Assembly: GCA_944354035.1 (NCBI GenBank)
Contig: CALVPS010000006.1
Coordinates: forward strand, 1-64,000
DNA: 64,000 nucleotides
Direction: 5' to 3'
DNA from: an uncultured Clostridia bacterium
Lineage (GTDB): Bacteria; Bacillota; Clostridia; Christensenellales; Borkfalkiaceae
Below the pieces are notes generated by a model. The model saw only the letters and a list, made by a program, of their open reading frames with translations, was not told the origin of the DNA and searched no databases. Positions 26,365-36,244 of the stretch are shown piece by piece (position 1 is the stretch's first letter; each line of letters begins with the position of its first letter). Both the position numbers and the translations under genes were made by a program.

Positions 26365-28721
26365 TGAGGATCGGTCTCCTTGGCGGACGCCCCGCCGGGC
26401 CCCTCCCTCCGCGCAGGAGCGGACGTTCCCGTCTTTGCGGCGGGTACGCGATACGAGCAGGCCTTATCGGAGCAGCGCACGCCGCCGCGCGCCGTCTTTA
26501 CGAGCGCGCCGCCGCACACGGGGCAGCGCTCGCCCGTGGGCTCGTCCCAGCTGCGGAAGTCGCAGGCGGGATAGCCGCTGCAGCCGTAGTAAAATTTCCC
26601 CGTCTTGGTGCGCAGCTTTTTGGTGGACTTGCCGCACACGGGGCAAACGCCCGCATATGCCTCTTGCGGTCTTTCGCCGTAGGGCAGCGTAGATTTGCAC
26701 TCCGGATAGTTCGGACAGGCCAAAAACTTGCCGAATCGTCCGCTTTTTACCACCATCATGGCGCCGCACTTGGGGCAGGGGGTATCGGACACCTCCGCCG
26801 CGCCTTCGCCAATGATGTTGGAACAGGCGGGATAATTCGAACACACCAGATAGGTGCCGTACTTGCCCTTTTTGCGGATCATGAAGTGCCCGCACTTGGG
26901 GCAGGGGATCTCCGTCTGCTCGTCGCCGTCCGTCTTGGCAAAGCGCAGCTGCTCGGCAAAGGGCGGGTAAAACGCCGCGATCACCGCGCGCCAATCCTTG
27001 CCGCCCTCTTCGATCTCGTCGAGTTTCGACTCCATATCGGCCGTAAAGCCGACGTCCATGATGTTGCCGAAATAGCGCACCAGCATATCGGTGATGCGGT
27101 AAGCCACCTCGGTGGGCTTCATGTACTTGCCCTCTTTTTCCACGTATTTGCGCTTGTTCAGCACGGAGATGATGGTGGCGTACGTGGAGGGACGGCCTAT
27201 GCCCTTATCTTCCATGGCCTTTACCAGCGATGCGTCGGTATACCGCACGGGCGGCTTGGTAAACTTCTGCTCGGACTTTACGCCGTTGCAGGTGAGCGCG
27301 TCGCCCTCCCGCACGGGGGGCAGAAGGCCTTTTCCGCCCTCTTCCTCCTCGTTTTTTACGTCGGCGTACACGGCGGTGAAGCCGGGGAAGCGCAGCGCCT
27401 TTCCGCTTGCCTTTAACGTGTAGTCGCCGTTGGCGATCTCCACCTGCATCGAATCGTACAGCGCCTCCGCCATCTGCGAAGCGATGAACCGCTCGTAAAT
27501 GAGCTTATATACGTTGTAGTGTTTTTTATCGAGCAGTTTTTTGACCGATTCGGGCGTGCGCGAAAGGTCGATGGGCCGGATCGCCTCGTGCGCGTCCTGC
27601 GCACCCTTCTTCGAGGCGTAAAAATTGGGCTTTTCGGGCAGATATTCCTTGCCGTACGCGGCCGCGATGTATTCGCGTGCCGCCGCCTGCGCGTCGGAAG
27701 AGACGCGCGTGGAATCGGTACGGATATAGGTGACAAAGGCGACGTGCCCCACGCCCTCTACGTCAAGCCCTTCGTAAAGGTGCTGCGCCATGAGCATGGT
27801 TTCGGGGGCGGTCATACCCAGCTTGTTGGAGGCGTCCTGCTGCAGCGTGCTCGTCGTAAAGGGAGCAGGCGCATGCGAACGGGCGACGGTCTGCTTGACC
27901 GAAGCCACCGTATAGGGACCCGCGGCCAGCGCGGCCAATACGGCGTCGGCCTGCTCGCGGTTGCCGATCTTGCACTTTTTGCCCCTGTATTTTTCGAGCG
28001 AAGCGCGGAAGGGCGTATGTTTTTTCAACGCGTCCTGCAATTCCGCGGTGATCGTCCAATACTCCTCGGGACGGAAGGCCGCGATCTCGCGCTCGCGCTC
28101 CACCACCAGCCGCAGCGCCACCGACTGTACGCGCCCCGCCGAAAGTCCGCTGCAGATCTTGACGTTCAGCAGGGGCGAAAGTTTGTACCCGACCAAACGA
28201 TCGAGCACACGGCGCGCCTGCTGGGCGTCTACCAGATTGTAGTCGATGGCGCGCGGAGAAGATAGCGCACGCTCTACCGCCTTGGGCGAGATCTCGTTGA
28301 ACTCGATGCGGTTTTTGCCGTCGGCGGGCAGTCCCAACACCGTCTGTAAATGCCATGAAATGGCCTCGCCCTCGCGGTCGGGGTCGGTGGCGAGGTATAC
28401 GCGCCCCGCCTTTTTGGCCTCTTCGGCCAGGCGCTTTATGGTCGCCTCCTTTCCGGGGGAGGTGACATAATGCGGCTCGTAATTTTTATCGACCGCCACA
28501 CCCAGCTGCTTTTGCGGCAGATCGCGGATGTGCCCGCCCGAGGCGTCCACCTGATATCTCCCCTTTAAATAGCGCGAAATGGTCTTTGCCTTGCTGGGAG
28601 ACTCCACAATGATCAGGTCCATGCCTTTTTTTTGTCCGCCGCGGCGCGGCTGTTCCTCGGCCGCCGTTTCCTCGGCCGTCTTTTCGTGGAACGGTATCTG
28701 TCGATCGGCTCCTGCACTCAT
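26361..28721 (-). CDS. topA: DNA topoisomerase I (type IA) with four zinc-ribbon repeats
   Basis: The enzyme relaxes negative supercoils. The 786 residues hold a TOPRIM domain (ATDPDREGEAISWHL), the catalytic tyrosine in TYIRTDSTRVS, and four C-terminal CxxC-type zinc modules (CPKCGHF, CPKCGAM, CPVCGKS, CPVCGGA). I chose the ATG at 28721 (AAGGAG 9 bases upstream), which adds a charged 33-residue extension before MDLIIVESPSKAK. The ATG at 28730 is too close to the ribosome site. The MDLIIV start lacks a good site but cannot be excluded. Confidence 0.95.
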   Translation of the reverse strand: MSAGADRQIPFHEKTAEETAAEEQPRRGGQKKGMDLIIVESPSKAKTISRYLKGRYQVDASGGHIRDLPQKQLGVAVDKNYEPHYVTSPGKEATIKRLAEEAKKAGRVYLATDPDREGEAISWHLQTVLGLPADGKNRIEFNEISPKAVERALSSPRAIDYNLVDAQQARRVLDRLVGYKLSPLLNVKICSGLSAGRVQSVALRLVVEREREIAAFRPEEYWTITAELQDALKKHTPFRASLEKYRGKKCKIGNREQADAVLAALAAGPYTVASVKQTVARSHAPAPFTTSTLQQDASNKLGMTAPETMLMAQHLYEGLDVEGVGHVAFVTYIRTDSTRVSSDAQAAAREYIAAAYGKEYLPEKPNFYASKKGAQDAHEAIRPIDLSRTPESVKKLLDKKHYNVYKLIYERFIASQMAEALYDSMQVEIANGDYTLKASGKALRFPGFTAVYADVKNEEEEGGKGLLPPVREGDALTCNGVKSEQKFTKPPVRYTDASLVKAMEDKGIGRPSTYATIISVLNKRKYVEKEGKYMKPTEVAYRITDMLVRYFGNIMDVGFTADMESKLDEIEEGGKDWRAVIAAFYPPFAEQLRFAKTDGDEQTEIPCPKCGHFMIRKKGKYGTYLVCSNYPACSNIIGEGAAEVSDTPCPKCGAMMVVKSGRFGKFLACPNYPECKSTLPYGERPQEAYAGVCPVCGKSTKKLRTKTGKFYYGCSGYPACDFRSWDEPTGERCPVCGGALVKTARGGVRCSDKACSYRVPAAKTGTSAPARREGPGGASAKETDPQ

Positions 28722-28768
28722 CGGCTCCATCTCCTTTTTTTAAAAAATTGTTTCCGCTCCTGCGGAAC

Positions 28769-29842
28769 TTATACCGCCGAATAGCGGTTCCCGCCCGATT
28801 TTACGACCAGGTTCTTTATTTCCAGCGACGAGAGCGCGGCGGCGGCCTCGAATACCGCCAGTCCGGCGCGCTCGGCCACGATCGCCGTATGCAGGCAGCC
28901 CTCCGCGCGCAGCACGGCGAGCACCCGCTCTTCCCGCGCGGTAAGGGCGACCCGAGGGCGCTCTTCGCCCAAAATGCCGTACGCCGACAAAATGTCCTGC
29001 GCCTCGGTCACCAAGGCTGCGCCGCTCTTGATCAGTTCGTTGCAGCCGACCCCCTGTAATGTGCCCGGCTGATGCGGAAAGGCAAATACATCCCTTCCGT
29101 ATTCCAACGCCCGCGCCGCCGTGATGAGCGCCCCGCTTTTGCTGCCGGCCGCCGTCACCAGAACGCCCTCGCAAAGTCCCGCCAGCAGGCGGTTGCGCGC
29201 GTAAAAGGTGTATTTGGCCGCCCGCTCGCCAAACGCGTATTCGCTCAGCAGCAATCCGTGCGCGGCGACGCGCTCTTTCAGCGAAGCATGCGCGGCGGGG
29301 TAACACACGTCCAGCCCGTTGGGAAGCACGCATATGACGTTTTCGTTTTTCAGCGCGCCCGCGGCGGCGGCACGATCGCCCCCTTCGGCAAATCCCGTTA
29401 CGACGGCGAAATGCCGCGAGAGTTCCTCTGCCATAAGCCCCGTCTGCCGTTCGGCCCAGGCGGGCAGCCTGCGCGAACCGACGACGCAAAATTTGCGCCT
29501 GCCGAGCAGCGCGCGGTCCCCCATGCCGTACAACAGCAGCGGGGGATCGGAAATGGCGGCGAGCGAGGCGGGATAATCGTCACTGAGCGGCGTAACGGCA
29601 AAACAGCCGCGGCGCTCCAGCTCGTCCGTCAGTGCCTCCGCCTCCTCCGCGGGCGAAAGGGTGCCGCTAATATATACACGGTTTGCGCCGTCTTTTATCA
29701 CGGCGGCGCAAATTTTTTTAAAATCGAAAAGCAGGCGCGCAGGATCCCCCGCCGCCCGCAACAACGCGGCGCGCGTCCTGTCGTCCGTACGGACACGGGC
29801 CGAGAGCCATATGACCGCCTTTTCCTGCTGCGAATAATGCAT
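28769..29842 (-). CDS. dprA: DNA-processing protein DprA/Smf
   Basis: The 357-residue protein has the Rossmann-like core (VVGSRRLPAWAERQTG, GFAEGGDRAAAAGAL, EYAFGERAAKYTFYARNR) that loads RecA on incoming ssDNA during transformation, and a C-terminal winged-helix-like segment. The ATG at 29842 lies 1 base after the comM stop. Together with comM it suggests competence or general recombination, although no comE/comF genes are in this window. Confidence 0.92.
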   Translation of the reverse strand: MHYSQQEKAVIWLSARVRTDDRTRAALLRAAGDPARLLFDFKKICAAVIKDGANRVYISGTLSPAEEAEALTDELERRGCFAVTPLSDDYPASLAAISDPPLLLYGMGDRALLGRRKFCVVGSRRLPAWAERQTGLMAEELSRHFAVVTGFAEGGDRAAAAGALKNENVICVLPNGLDVCYPAAHASLKERVAAHGLLLSEYAFGERAAKYTFYARNRLLAGLCEGVLVTAAGSKSGALITAARALEYGRDVFAFPHQPGTLQGVGCNELIKSGAALVTEAQDILSAYGILGEERPRVALTAREERVLAVLRAEGCLHTAIVAERAGLAVFEAAAALSSLEIKNLVVKSGGNRYSAV

Positions 29843-29843
29843 A

Positions 29844-31367
29844 TCAGTCGAATTTGTCGTACATTCTGTACGAGACCGCCTCGAACACGTGCTCGGGCAA
29901 AATTTCTTCGCTTGCGGCGAGGTCGGCAATGGTGCGCGCGACCTTTATGATGCGGCCGCGGGCGCGAGCCGAAAGCTTCATCCGCTCGAACGCCGACCGC
30001 AAAATGGCGTTCCCCTCGGCGTTCAATCCGCAAAAGTGCGCAAGTTCGCGCTCCCCCATTTCGGCATTGGTGTGAATACCGCAGCCCTCGAAACGGGCGC
30101 TCTGAATGGTGCGCGCCACATTTACGCGCTCTTTGACCGCGGCGGAGCTCTCCTGCCGGGCCGACGAAGCGAGCGCGTCGTACGATACGTTGTCCACCTC
30201 TACCTGCAGATCGATGCGGTCGAGCAGCGGCCCGGAGATCTTTTTGCGGTAGCGGCGGATCTCGGCGGGCGTGCAGGTACAGGTGCGCTCCGTCGAACCG
30301 TAGTTGCCGCAGGGGCAGGGATTCATGCTGGCGCACAGCATAAAGCGCGCGGGGAAGGTGACTGTACCGCCCGCGCGCGAAACGGTGATCCTGCCGTCCT
30401 CCAGCGGCTGACGCATGGCCTCCAGCGTGCTGCGATTGTACTCGGGCAGCTCGTCCAAAAACAAAACGCCGCCGTGCGCAAGCGACATTTCGCCCGGGTG
30501 CACGGTGCGGTTGCCGCCCCCGCACATCGATACGGTGGTCGCCGTGTGATGCGGCGTGCGGAAGGGGCGCTCCGTAACGATGCCCTCCTCCCCCAACACG
30601 CCCGCCACAGAGTGGATCTTGGTGATCTCCAGCGCCTCTTCAAAGGTAAGGTCGGGCATGACGGAGGGGATGCACCGCGCCAGCATGGTCTTGCCCGTGC
30701 CGGGCGGCCCCACCAACAGCAGATTATGCCCGCCCGCAACGGCCACCTCCAGCGCGCGGCGCGCCACGGGCTGGCCCTTTACGAACATGAGATCGGCGGT
30801 ATTTTTGGAGGAGGCATGCGGCACGAACGCCGCCGTGCCGAGCGGCGCGATCGGCGCCGCCCCCGTGAGATGCCCCACGACCTCGCGCAGGGTACGGGTG
30901 GGAAAGATGTGCGCGCCGCCCAAAAACCGCGCCTCTTTGGCATTGGCGGCCGGCACGATGAATTTTGTAAACCCGTGCCCCTTGGCCGAGATCAGCAGGG
31001 GCAGCAGCCCCGCAACGGGCCGCAGGTCGCCGTTCAGCGCCAGCTCTCCCAAAAAGACGGTATCGGAGACGTCCGCCCCCACCAGCTGTTCGCTGGCCTT
31101 CAGCAAGCTTACGGCGACGGCCAGATCGAACGCCGCGCCCTCCTTGCGCAGATCCGCAGGCGCAAAATTGATGGTGATCCTGCCCACCGGAAAGAGAAAT
31201 CTGCTGTTTTTCAGGGCCGAGCGCACGCGTTCGCGCGCCTCCTTTACCGCAGCGTCCGGTAAGCCGACCATTTCGTACGACGGCATCCCCTTGTTGATAT
31301 CCGTCTCCACCTCTACGGGAACACCCTCCAGGCCGTTGAGCGCATAGCAAACGATCTTGGCGATCAT
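29844..31367 (-). CDS. comM: YifB/ComM-family Mg-chelatase-like AAA+ ATPase
   Basis: The 507-residue protein has an N-terminal Lon-protease-like fold (VEVETDINKGMPSYEMVGLPDAA region), Walker A GPPGTGKTMLAR, and a C-terminal domain with CNPCPCGNYG. In Haemophilus and Vibrio ComM is a branch-migration helicase for transformation. GGGGGAAGG precedes the ATG. It is cotranscribed with dprA and lies 19 bases after the membrane protein gene. Confidence 0.93.
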   Translation of the reverse strand: MIAKIVCYALNGLEGVPVEVETDINKGMPSYEMVGLPDAAVKEARERVRSALKNSRFLFPVGRITINFAPADLRKEGAAFDLAVAVSLLKASEQLVGADVSDTVFLGELALNGDLRPVAGLLPLLISAKGHGFTKFIVPAANAKEARFLGGAHIFPTRTLREVVGHLTGAAPIAPLGTAAFVPHASSKNTADLMFVKGQPVARRALEVAVAGGHNLLLVGPPGTGKTMLARCIPSVMPDLTFEEALEITKIHSVAGVLGEEGIVTERPFRTPHHTATTVSMCGGGNRTVHPGEMSLAHGGVLFLDELPEYNRSTLEAMRQPLEDGRITVSRAGGTVTFPARFMLCASMNPCPCGNYGSTERTCTCTPAEIRRYRKKISGPLLDRIDLQVEVDNVSYDALASSARQESSAAVKERVNVARTIQSARFEGCGIHTNAEMGERELAHFCGLNAEGNAILRSAFERMKLSARARGRIIKVARTIADLAASEEILPEHVFEAVSYRMYDKFD

Positions 31368-31386
31368 ACCTTCCCCCTTGCGATCA

Positions 31387-33465
31387 TCAGCCGAAGACGG
31401 CGCTTACGAGCGAAGACGGCAGCGGCAATCCCGTCGTGAATACAAAACACAGCGCAAACCAAACGACGCCGAGGCCTACCAGCACCCAAGTGACGGCCTT
31501 GGCTGCCGCGGCCGTCCTTCCGGAGAGTCCTTCGGCGTGCGCCAGCGCACCGGCTGCGAGCACAAAACAAAACGCATACGCAAGCACGACAAACCCGTAC
31601 GCGCCGCCGCCGAATGCGGCGGCGATCAGCGAAAGCGCCAGTCCCGCGGCGGGGACGATCAACTCGCGCAGGGCGGCACGCGTCGGCTTATCGAGCGTGC
31701 TGCGGCGCGCCAGCGCGACCGCGCGCCACACGGCGCCCGCAATGCCGACCGCCGCGACGAGCAGCGAAACGGGCCCGGTGAGCGACGCCCACACAAAGGA
31801 ATAGTTTGCCCCGTCCCCGCGCAGCAGCACATAGAACGGATCCCACGCCGAGGCGGCCGCGCCCCCGGCGTTCACGCCGACAAAGCCGCCCGCAAATCCC
31901 TTCCACATCAGCGCAAACAGGCTGAGCGAAGGCGACGCGGGGTTATCGTACAGTTTTACATACGGATAGTATGCCGGAAGCAAACCGATCAGCGCAAGCA
32001 GCAGCGTGCCGAGCAACAATGAAACGGCAAAGGACGCCACGGCAAGCGTATTCTTCTGTTTGTATTCCGCCGCCACCGCGGCCGCCCTGCGCTTGGCGGG
32101 ACCGGGCGCGGGTTGCGCCGCATCTGCCTGCGCCGTACCCGTCTGCGCCCCGTCGGCCTGTACCGCGGGCGCGGCGGCCTCCTCCGCCTCGGCCTCGGCA
32201 ATGGCCTTATCCAGATAGTAGCGGCGCGCCTTCTGCTGGCGCACCATGCCCGCGGCAAACAGCCCCGCAATGCCCAAAACCGGCACGACGAACGCGCCGT
32301 TCACGCAGATCGCGGCGGCAGACAGCAGCCCTGCCCCCACCGTGGGCAGCGCCGTAACAAAGGTCACCTTGGGAATGCCCTCCGCATAAAACTTGTGGCA
32401 GCAGTTGAGCGCGGCCGCAAAGAAAAAGATGCCGAGCATGAGCGGCGTGCCCAGCCCGCCCAACGCCATGGGCGCACAGGAGAGCATGAAAAGCAGCGAA
32501 AAAACAAATCCCGCCTTGTCGCTTTTGGTAAGCCGGCGCACGAAGAAGAACCCGCATACGACGGTACCGAAGGCGGCAAGCATGGAGAAAAAGCGCAGCC
32601 CGAAGGCGTTCATGCCGAACACCAGCGTTCCGAGCGCCAAAAGGTCGACGCCCAACGCCCCGTACACGCGCTCGCCCGCATACACGTTGCCGGCGCCGTA
32701 TTCGTTTCCGGCGCGCATTTCGGCGATGGTCATGAGCGTGGCGATCTCGCCGTCCGAAAAGCGATGGAAGCGCGACTCGGCGGTCTGCGGGATACGCGGC
32801 CGATCGATCAGCGACGCGGCGCGCGCCAGCGCCTCGTCCGTACTTTCGTTTACAAGGGCCGTGGCAGAGGATACGCTCATCGGCACGACGCGATATTCGC
32901 CCGTACCGCGGTCGTCGGCGTCCAACACCTCGCCCACCAGCACCAGCTCGTTGATCAGCATATTGCAGCCCTGCGTCTGCGCCGTAAGGCGCACGTACGG
33001 ATAGGTGGTGAGCCGCCAGCCCGTCTCCGGCAGAGGGAACGCCGCCCAGCGATAGAGCGTTTGATGCGCCGCCTCGTCCTCCTCGTCCTCGTCCGTCTGC
33101 GCGGCCGCGCCGGGCGCGTCAAAGGTGAGCTCCCAGCGTCGTCCGGAAGAATAGCTTGTGGCGGACGTACCGCTCTCTAAACGAAGGGTACCCGTACCCG
33201 TCGCGCCGTACACGGCGCCCACGTTTACATAGGCCTGCATGACCTGCAGCCGGAGCGAGCCGTTTTCGGCGGAGGGATTGCTTAAACGAAACACGACGGA
33301 AGGCGTATCGCCGCCGCTTGCGGCCTTGGCCTTCAGTTCGTATGCTTCGCCCGTGCCGCGGAAGGAGCCCAAAAAACAGAGCCCGACCAGCAAAAATACG
33401 AGCGAAAACACAAAAAAGAGCCGATAATACAGCGACTTTTTGACAACTTTTTCGGGTTTTGGCAT
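31387..33465 (-). CDS. Multi-pass membrane protein, GT-C (PMT/ArnT-like) glycosyltransferase fold
   Basis: The 692-residue protein has a signal-anchor helix, an extracellular beta-rich region (about 35-225), then roughly ten to twelve helices. The stretch around VYGALGVDLLALGTLVFGMN and FGLRFFSMLAAFGTVV resembles PMT/ArnT lipid-linked sugar transferases, and RFSDGEIATLMTIAEMR could hold the catalytic acidic residue. A cytoplasmic Ala/Gln-rich loop (about 430-475) is repeat-like. The ATG at 33465 has AAGGA 10 bases upstream. Substrate unknown; the glycosyltransferase call is from pattern alone. Confidence 0.65.
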   Translation of the reverse strand: MPKPEKVVKKSLYYRLFFVFSLVFLLVGLCFLGSFRGTGEAYELKAKAASGGDTPSVVFRLSNPSAENGSLRLQVMQAYVNVGAVYGATGTGTLRLESGTSATSYSSGRRWELTFDAPGAAAQTDEDEEDEAAHQTLYRWAAFPLPETGWRLTTYPYVRLTAQTQGCNMLINELVLVGEVLDADDRGTGEYRVVPMSVSSATALVNESTDEALARAASLIDRPRIPQTAESRFHRFSDGEIATLMTIAEMRAGNEYGAGNVYAGERVYGALGVDLLALGTLVFGMNAFGLRFFSMLAAFGTVVCGFFFVRRLTKSDKAGFVFSLLFMLSCAPMALGGLGTPLMLGIFFFAAALNCCHKFYAEGIPKVTFVTALPTVGAGLLSAAAICVNGAFVVPVLGIAGLFAAGMVRQQKARRYYLDKAIAEAEAEEAAAPAVQADGAQTGTAQADAAQPAPGPAKRRAAAVAAEYKQKNTLAVASFAVSLLLGTLLLALIGLLPAYYPYVKLYDNPASPSLSLFALMWKGFAGGFVGVNAGGAAASAWDPFYVLLRGDGANYSFVWASLTGPVSLLVAAVGIAGAVWRAVALARRSTLDKPTRAALRELIVPAAGLALSLIAAAFGGGAYGFVVLAYAFCFVLAAGALAHAEGLSGRTAAAAKAVTWVLVGLGVVWFALCFVFTTGLPLPSSLVSAVFG

Positions 33466-33499
33466 GGTTTGTTTTTCCTTATTATACTGTCTGCATTTC

Positions 33500-33528
33500 A
33501 TTGTAACCGATAACGCGCGAATTGTAAA
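33500..33528 (-). promoter_or_regulatory. Promoter of the GT-C-like gene
   Basis: TTTACA (33528-33523) and TACAAT (33505-33500) are 17 bases apart on the minus strand; a second TATAAT lies at 33486-33481 without a good -35. Confidence 0.6.
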
Positions 33529-33576
33529 CAAATTTTGAACGGTTTTTTAAAAAACGCGGCGCGCCGCGCGGCAAAC

Positions 33577-33610
33577 AAAAAACGATCCGTTCCCGACTTT
33601 GAACAGATCG
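33577..33610 (-). terminator. rplS terminator
   Basis: A stem of CGATCTGTTC with GGAACGGATCG is followed by TTTTTTG on the minus strand. A second GC palindrome followed by T's lies at 33549-33568, so the two may act in tandem. Confidence 0.75.
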
Positions 33611-33632
33611 CTCTTTGTTCCGTATCCCGGAC

Positions 33633-33974
33633 TTACTTCTTTTCTTTGATCTTGGCGGCCTTGCCCGTAAGCCCGCGCAGGTAATAAAGCTTTGCCCTTC
33701 TTACCTTGCCCGCTCTTACCACGGTGACGTACGCCACCTTAGGCGAGTGCAGAGGGAAGCAGCGCTCTACGCCGACGCCGAACGAAAGACGGCGCACGGT
33801 GAATGTTTCGCGGATGCCGCCGTTCTTTTTGGCGATGACCACGCCTTCGAAGTTCTGAATGCGCTCTTTGCCGCCCTCAATGATGCGATAGCCCACTTTA
33901 ACGGTGTCGCCGACGTTGAACTGCGGAACGCTCTCCTTCATTCCCTCGGCCTCGATCGCTTCGATGAGTCCCAT
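33633..33974 (-). CDS. rplS: 50S ribosomal protein L19
   Basis: The 113-residue protein shows the L19 pattern [20 protein letters not shown], then [18 protein letters not shown]19 sits at the 30S-50S interface. It is monocistronic here, away from trmD/rimM, with its own promoter, a leader of about 64 bases and a terminator. AGGAGG precedes the ATG. Confidence 0.97.
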   Translation of the reverse strand: MGLIEAIEAEGMKESVPQFNVGDTVKVGYRIIEGGKERIQNFEGVVIAKKNGGIRETFTVRRLSFGVGVERCFPLHSPKVAYVTVVRAGKVRRAKLYYLRGLTGKAAKIKEKK

Positions 33975-34044
33975 TGACTTTACCTCCTAAATTACGCGAC
34001 GTTCATTCCCGCATGCGGCAGAGGAACGCCCGAAGTCACCTGTC

Positions 34045-34073
34045 GATTATAGCCGAAAGCGCCGAAAAAGGCA
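34045..34073 (-). promoter_or_regulatory. rplS promoter and structured leader
   Basis: TTGCCT (34073-34068) and TATAAT (34050-34045) are 17 bases apart on the minus strand. The leader down to 33975 can fold a GTTC...GAAC stem around CCGCATGCGG and may be an L19-type autoregulatory leader; I could not confirm that motif. Confidence 0.75.
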
Positions 34074-34133
34074 ACTCATTTTACACGCATTTGCAAAATT
34101 TTTTTCCGCACGAAAAAAATCACGCCCGCATCG

Positions 34134-35408
34134 TCAGCCGCCGCGGGCGGCGGACGACGGTTGGTCCCCCTCCGGCGGGGACGGCGCGGGCGCATCGGAT
34201 GGCGGCGCCTCGTATATGCCGCGCACGGGGGCGTAGCGGTCGCGCCGCAGCCGTCTGCGCGAGAGGAGTTTTCCCGCCGCGTCGTACACCGCCACGTAAC
34301 TTTCGCTTACCATGCCGTCCTTGGGCGCCCGCACCACGCGCGCTTCTTTCCCCTCCAGCACCTGCGCGGCGGGCGGCGGGATGCGCAACAGCACGCGACT
34401 TTCGGCCACATAGCGCCTGCCGTCCGGCTTCCCGTACACCGTAAACGTGACGGTACCGCCGCTCGTTTCCCCCGCGAGATATACGGGAAAGGGATACGGA
34501 TTGACGAACTGCAGATCGCTGTACTTGGAGACCATGGCGTCGAGCGAGGGCGCGACATATCCAACGGACAGCGAGTGCGGGTGACTTTCGGCGATGGTGA
34601 GCCCCGCCGCGATCGCCGCCCCCATCAGCGTGGTGGAGGTCTGGCACACTCCGCCGCCGACGCCCGCGGTAAAACGGCCGTCGTAAATGACGGTGGCCTC
34701 TAAAAAGCCGTTCGCCTCCGTTCGTTCGCCGACGGTCGCGTTGAACGAGAATCGTTCGCCCGGTCCCAACGTGGTGCCGGCGACGCGCTCGCAGGACAGT
34801 GCAATATTGTGCACGCGCGCCCGCTTGGAGGCGTCGAACCGCGTGGTGAACGAGGCAAGTTTTTGCGTGCGCGCCTTTAAATCGCGCACGGTGACCGCAG
34901 GCGCCCAAGGCCGCGTGACGAGCGCGGCATGCTCCTCCCCCCGCGCAAAGGCCGCAAGCGCCGTCTGCAGCGAGCGGGCATAATCGCAGGACGTGCCAAA
35001 CCGCTCGGGCACATACAAAAATCCGCCGCGGGAAAAGCGGACGTCCGCGTCGACGGGTGCGCATGTGTTCATGCGGCACGCCCGTTCGATAAACTCTTCC
35101 GCGTCCGGCCAGAAGCGGCGCACCCGCGCCTCGGCGCGCATCCCCCGTCCGGCAGAGCGCACCAACGCCGATACGTTGTCGGTGTACACGACGGCGGGCA
35201 GCAGCCTTCCGCAGGGCGTATCCAATGCAAAGGGGATCTTTTGCGGGGCGATCGCCTCGCGCACGGCGCGCTCCGCCGCCTCGCAGGGCATGCCCCCGAC
35301 CTCCACGCCCGAGATCACCACATCCCGCCGCACCGTCTTTGTCATTCCCGTCAAGAAAAAGGCGCTCCCCGCCAGGAGGAGCGCCGCAGCCGCCGCACAT
35401 CTCTTCAT
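34134..35408 (-). CDS. VanW-family protein with peptidoglycan-binding-like and G5-like domains
   Basis: The 424-residue protein has an N-terminal signal anchor (residues 4-21), a PG_binding_4-like region (about 30-190), then the VanW core with GPGERFSFNATVGERT and GVGGGVCQTSTTLMGAA, and a G5-like tail with a proline-rich end. Such proteins are exported and act at the cell wall; exact function is unknown. It overlaps the PHP gene stop by ATGA and ends the recF-PHP-vanW run. Confidence 0.9.
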   Translation of the reverse strand: MKRCAAAAALLLAGSAFFLTGMTKTVRRDVVISGVEVGGMPCEAAERAVREAIAPQKIPFALDTPCGRLLPAVVYTDNVSALVRSAGRGMRAEARVRRFWPDAEEFIERACRMNTCAPVDADVRFSRGGFLYVPERFGTSCDYARSLQTALAAFARGEEHAALVTRPWAPAVTVRDLKARTQKLASFTTRFDASKRARVHNIALSCERVAGTTLGPGERFSFNATVGERTEANGFLEATVIYDGRFTAGVGGGVCQTSTTLMGAAIAAGLTIAESHPHSLSVGYVAPSLDAMVSKYSDLQFVNPYPFPVYLAGETSGGTVTFTVYGKPDGRRYVAESRVLLRIPPPAAQVLEGKEARVVRAPKDGMVSESYVAVYDAAGKLLSRRRLRRDRYAPVRGIYEAPPSDAPAPSPPEGDQPSSAARGG

Positions 35409-36244
35409 TCGCCCTCTCCGAGGCGCGCAAACACATCGAGCAGCCGCCCGGAGGGAACAAACTCCGGCAGCCCGATCGTGCGGCCCCTGCCGGCAACGTG
35501 AAAGTCGGACCCGCCTGTGATCAGCAGGCCGCGTTCGCGGGCATAGGCGGCAAAGCGCGCCGTATCATCGGCAGTATGCTGCGAATGAAAGCATTCTATT
35601 CCGTCCAGCCCGCCCGCGACCAACGCGTCGGCAAGCCGAAAGAGCGCCTCCTCCGGCAGGGCGATGCGCCCCGGATGCGCCAACGAAGCGATCCCGCCGC
35701 AGGCATGGATCGCCTCTACGGCGTCCTGCGGGGCGGGGCGGCACAGCCCGGAATAGGCGGGGCGCCCTTCGGCAAAGTAGGCAAGATAGGTCTCGCCCTT
35801 TTTTTTGCCGAGGCGGCGCGCAAACGCCGCCACCACGTGCATAGTGTGCAGCGGCGCGCTCTTTTTAACGTGCTCGCGCTCGGCGTCCTCCAACGTCACG
35901 TTCAAATGCAGTAGCGCGTTGGCCTTTCCGATCATGTCGCGCGCCCGCACCACGGCCCCCTCGCACCGTGCCCGCAAAAAGGTGGCATAGGCCGCGTTTT
36001 CCGTGCAGCCGTATCCCAAAATATGCACCTTTTTATCGCCCTCGTAGGCGGAGACTTCCCAACCGGAGACATATTTCAGCCCGTGCGCGCGCGCCGCGGC
36101 GCGTTTTTCGGCAAGCCCCTCCAGGCTGTCGTGGTCGGTCATGGAAAATAGCGCCGCCCCTGCCTCGCGCGCCATGCGGGCGACCTCGTCGGGCGTGTGC
36201 GCGCCGTCGGAATACACGGTGTGGATGTGCAGGTCGGCTTTCAC
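35405..36244 (-). CDS. PHP-domain phosphoesterase (nucleoside 3',5'-bisphosphate phosphatase / RNase AM type)
   Basis: The 279-residue protein has the metal-binding motifs of the TrpH/YciV group: DLHIHTVYSDG at residues 4-14, TDHDS near 37-41, HPGR near 193, and GSDFHV near 253. Homologues remove phosphate from pAp or trim RNA 5' ends. It overlaps recF and vanW by ATGA at each end, so all three are cotranscribed. Confidence 0.88.
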   Translation of the reverse strand: MKADLHIHTVYSDGAHTPDEVARMAREAGAALFSMTDHDSLEGLAEKRAAARAHGLKYVSGWEVSAYEGDKKVHILGYGCTENAAYATFLRARCEGAVVRARDMIGKANALLHLNVTLEDAEREHVKKSAPLHTMHVVAAFARRLGKKKGETYLAYFAEGRPAYSGLCRPAPQDAVEAIHACGGIASLAHPGRIALPEEALFRLADALVAGGLDGIECFHSQHTADDTARFAAYARERGLLITGGSDFHVAGRGRTIGLPEFVPSGRLLDVFARLGEGE

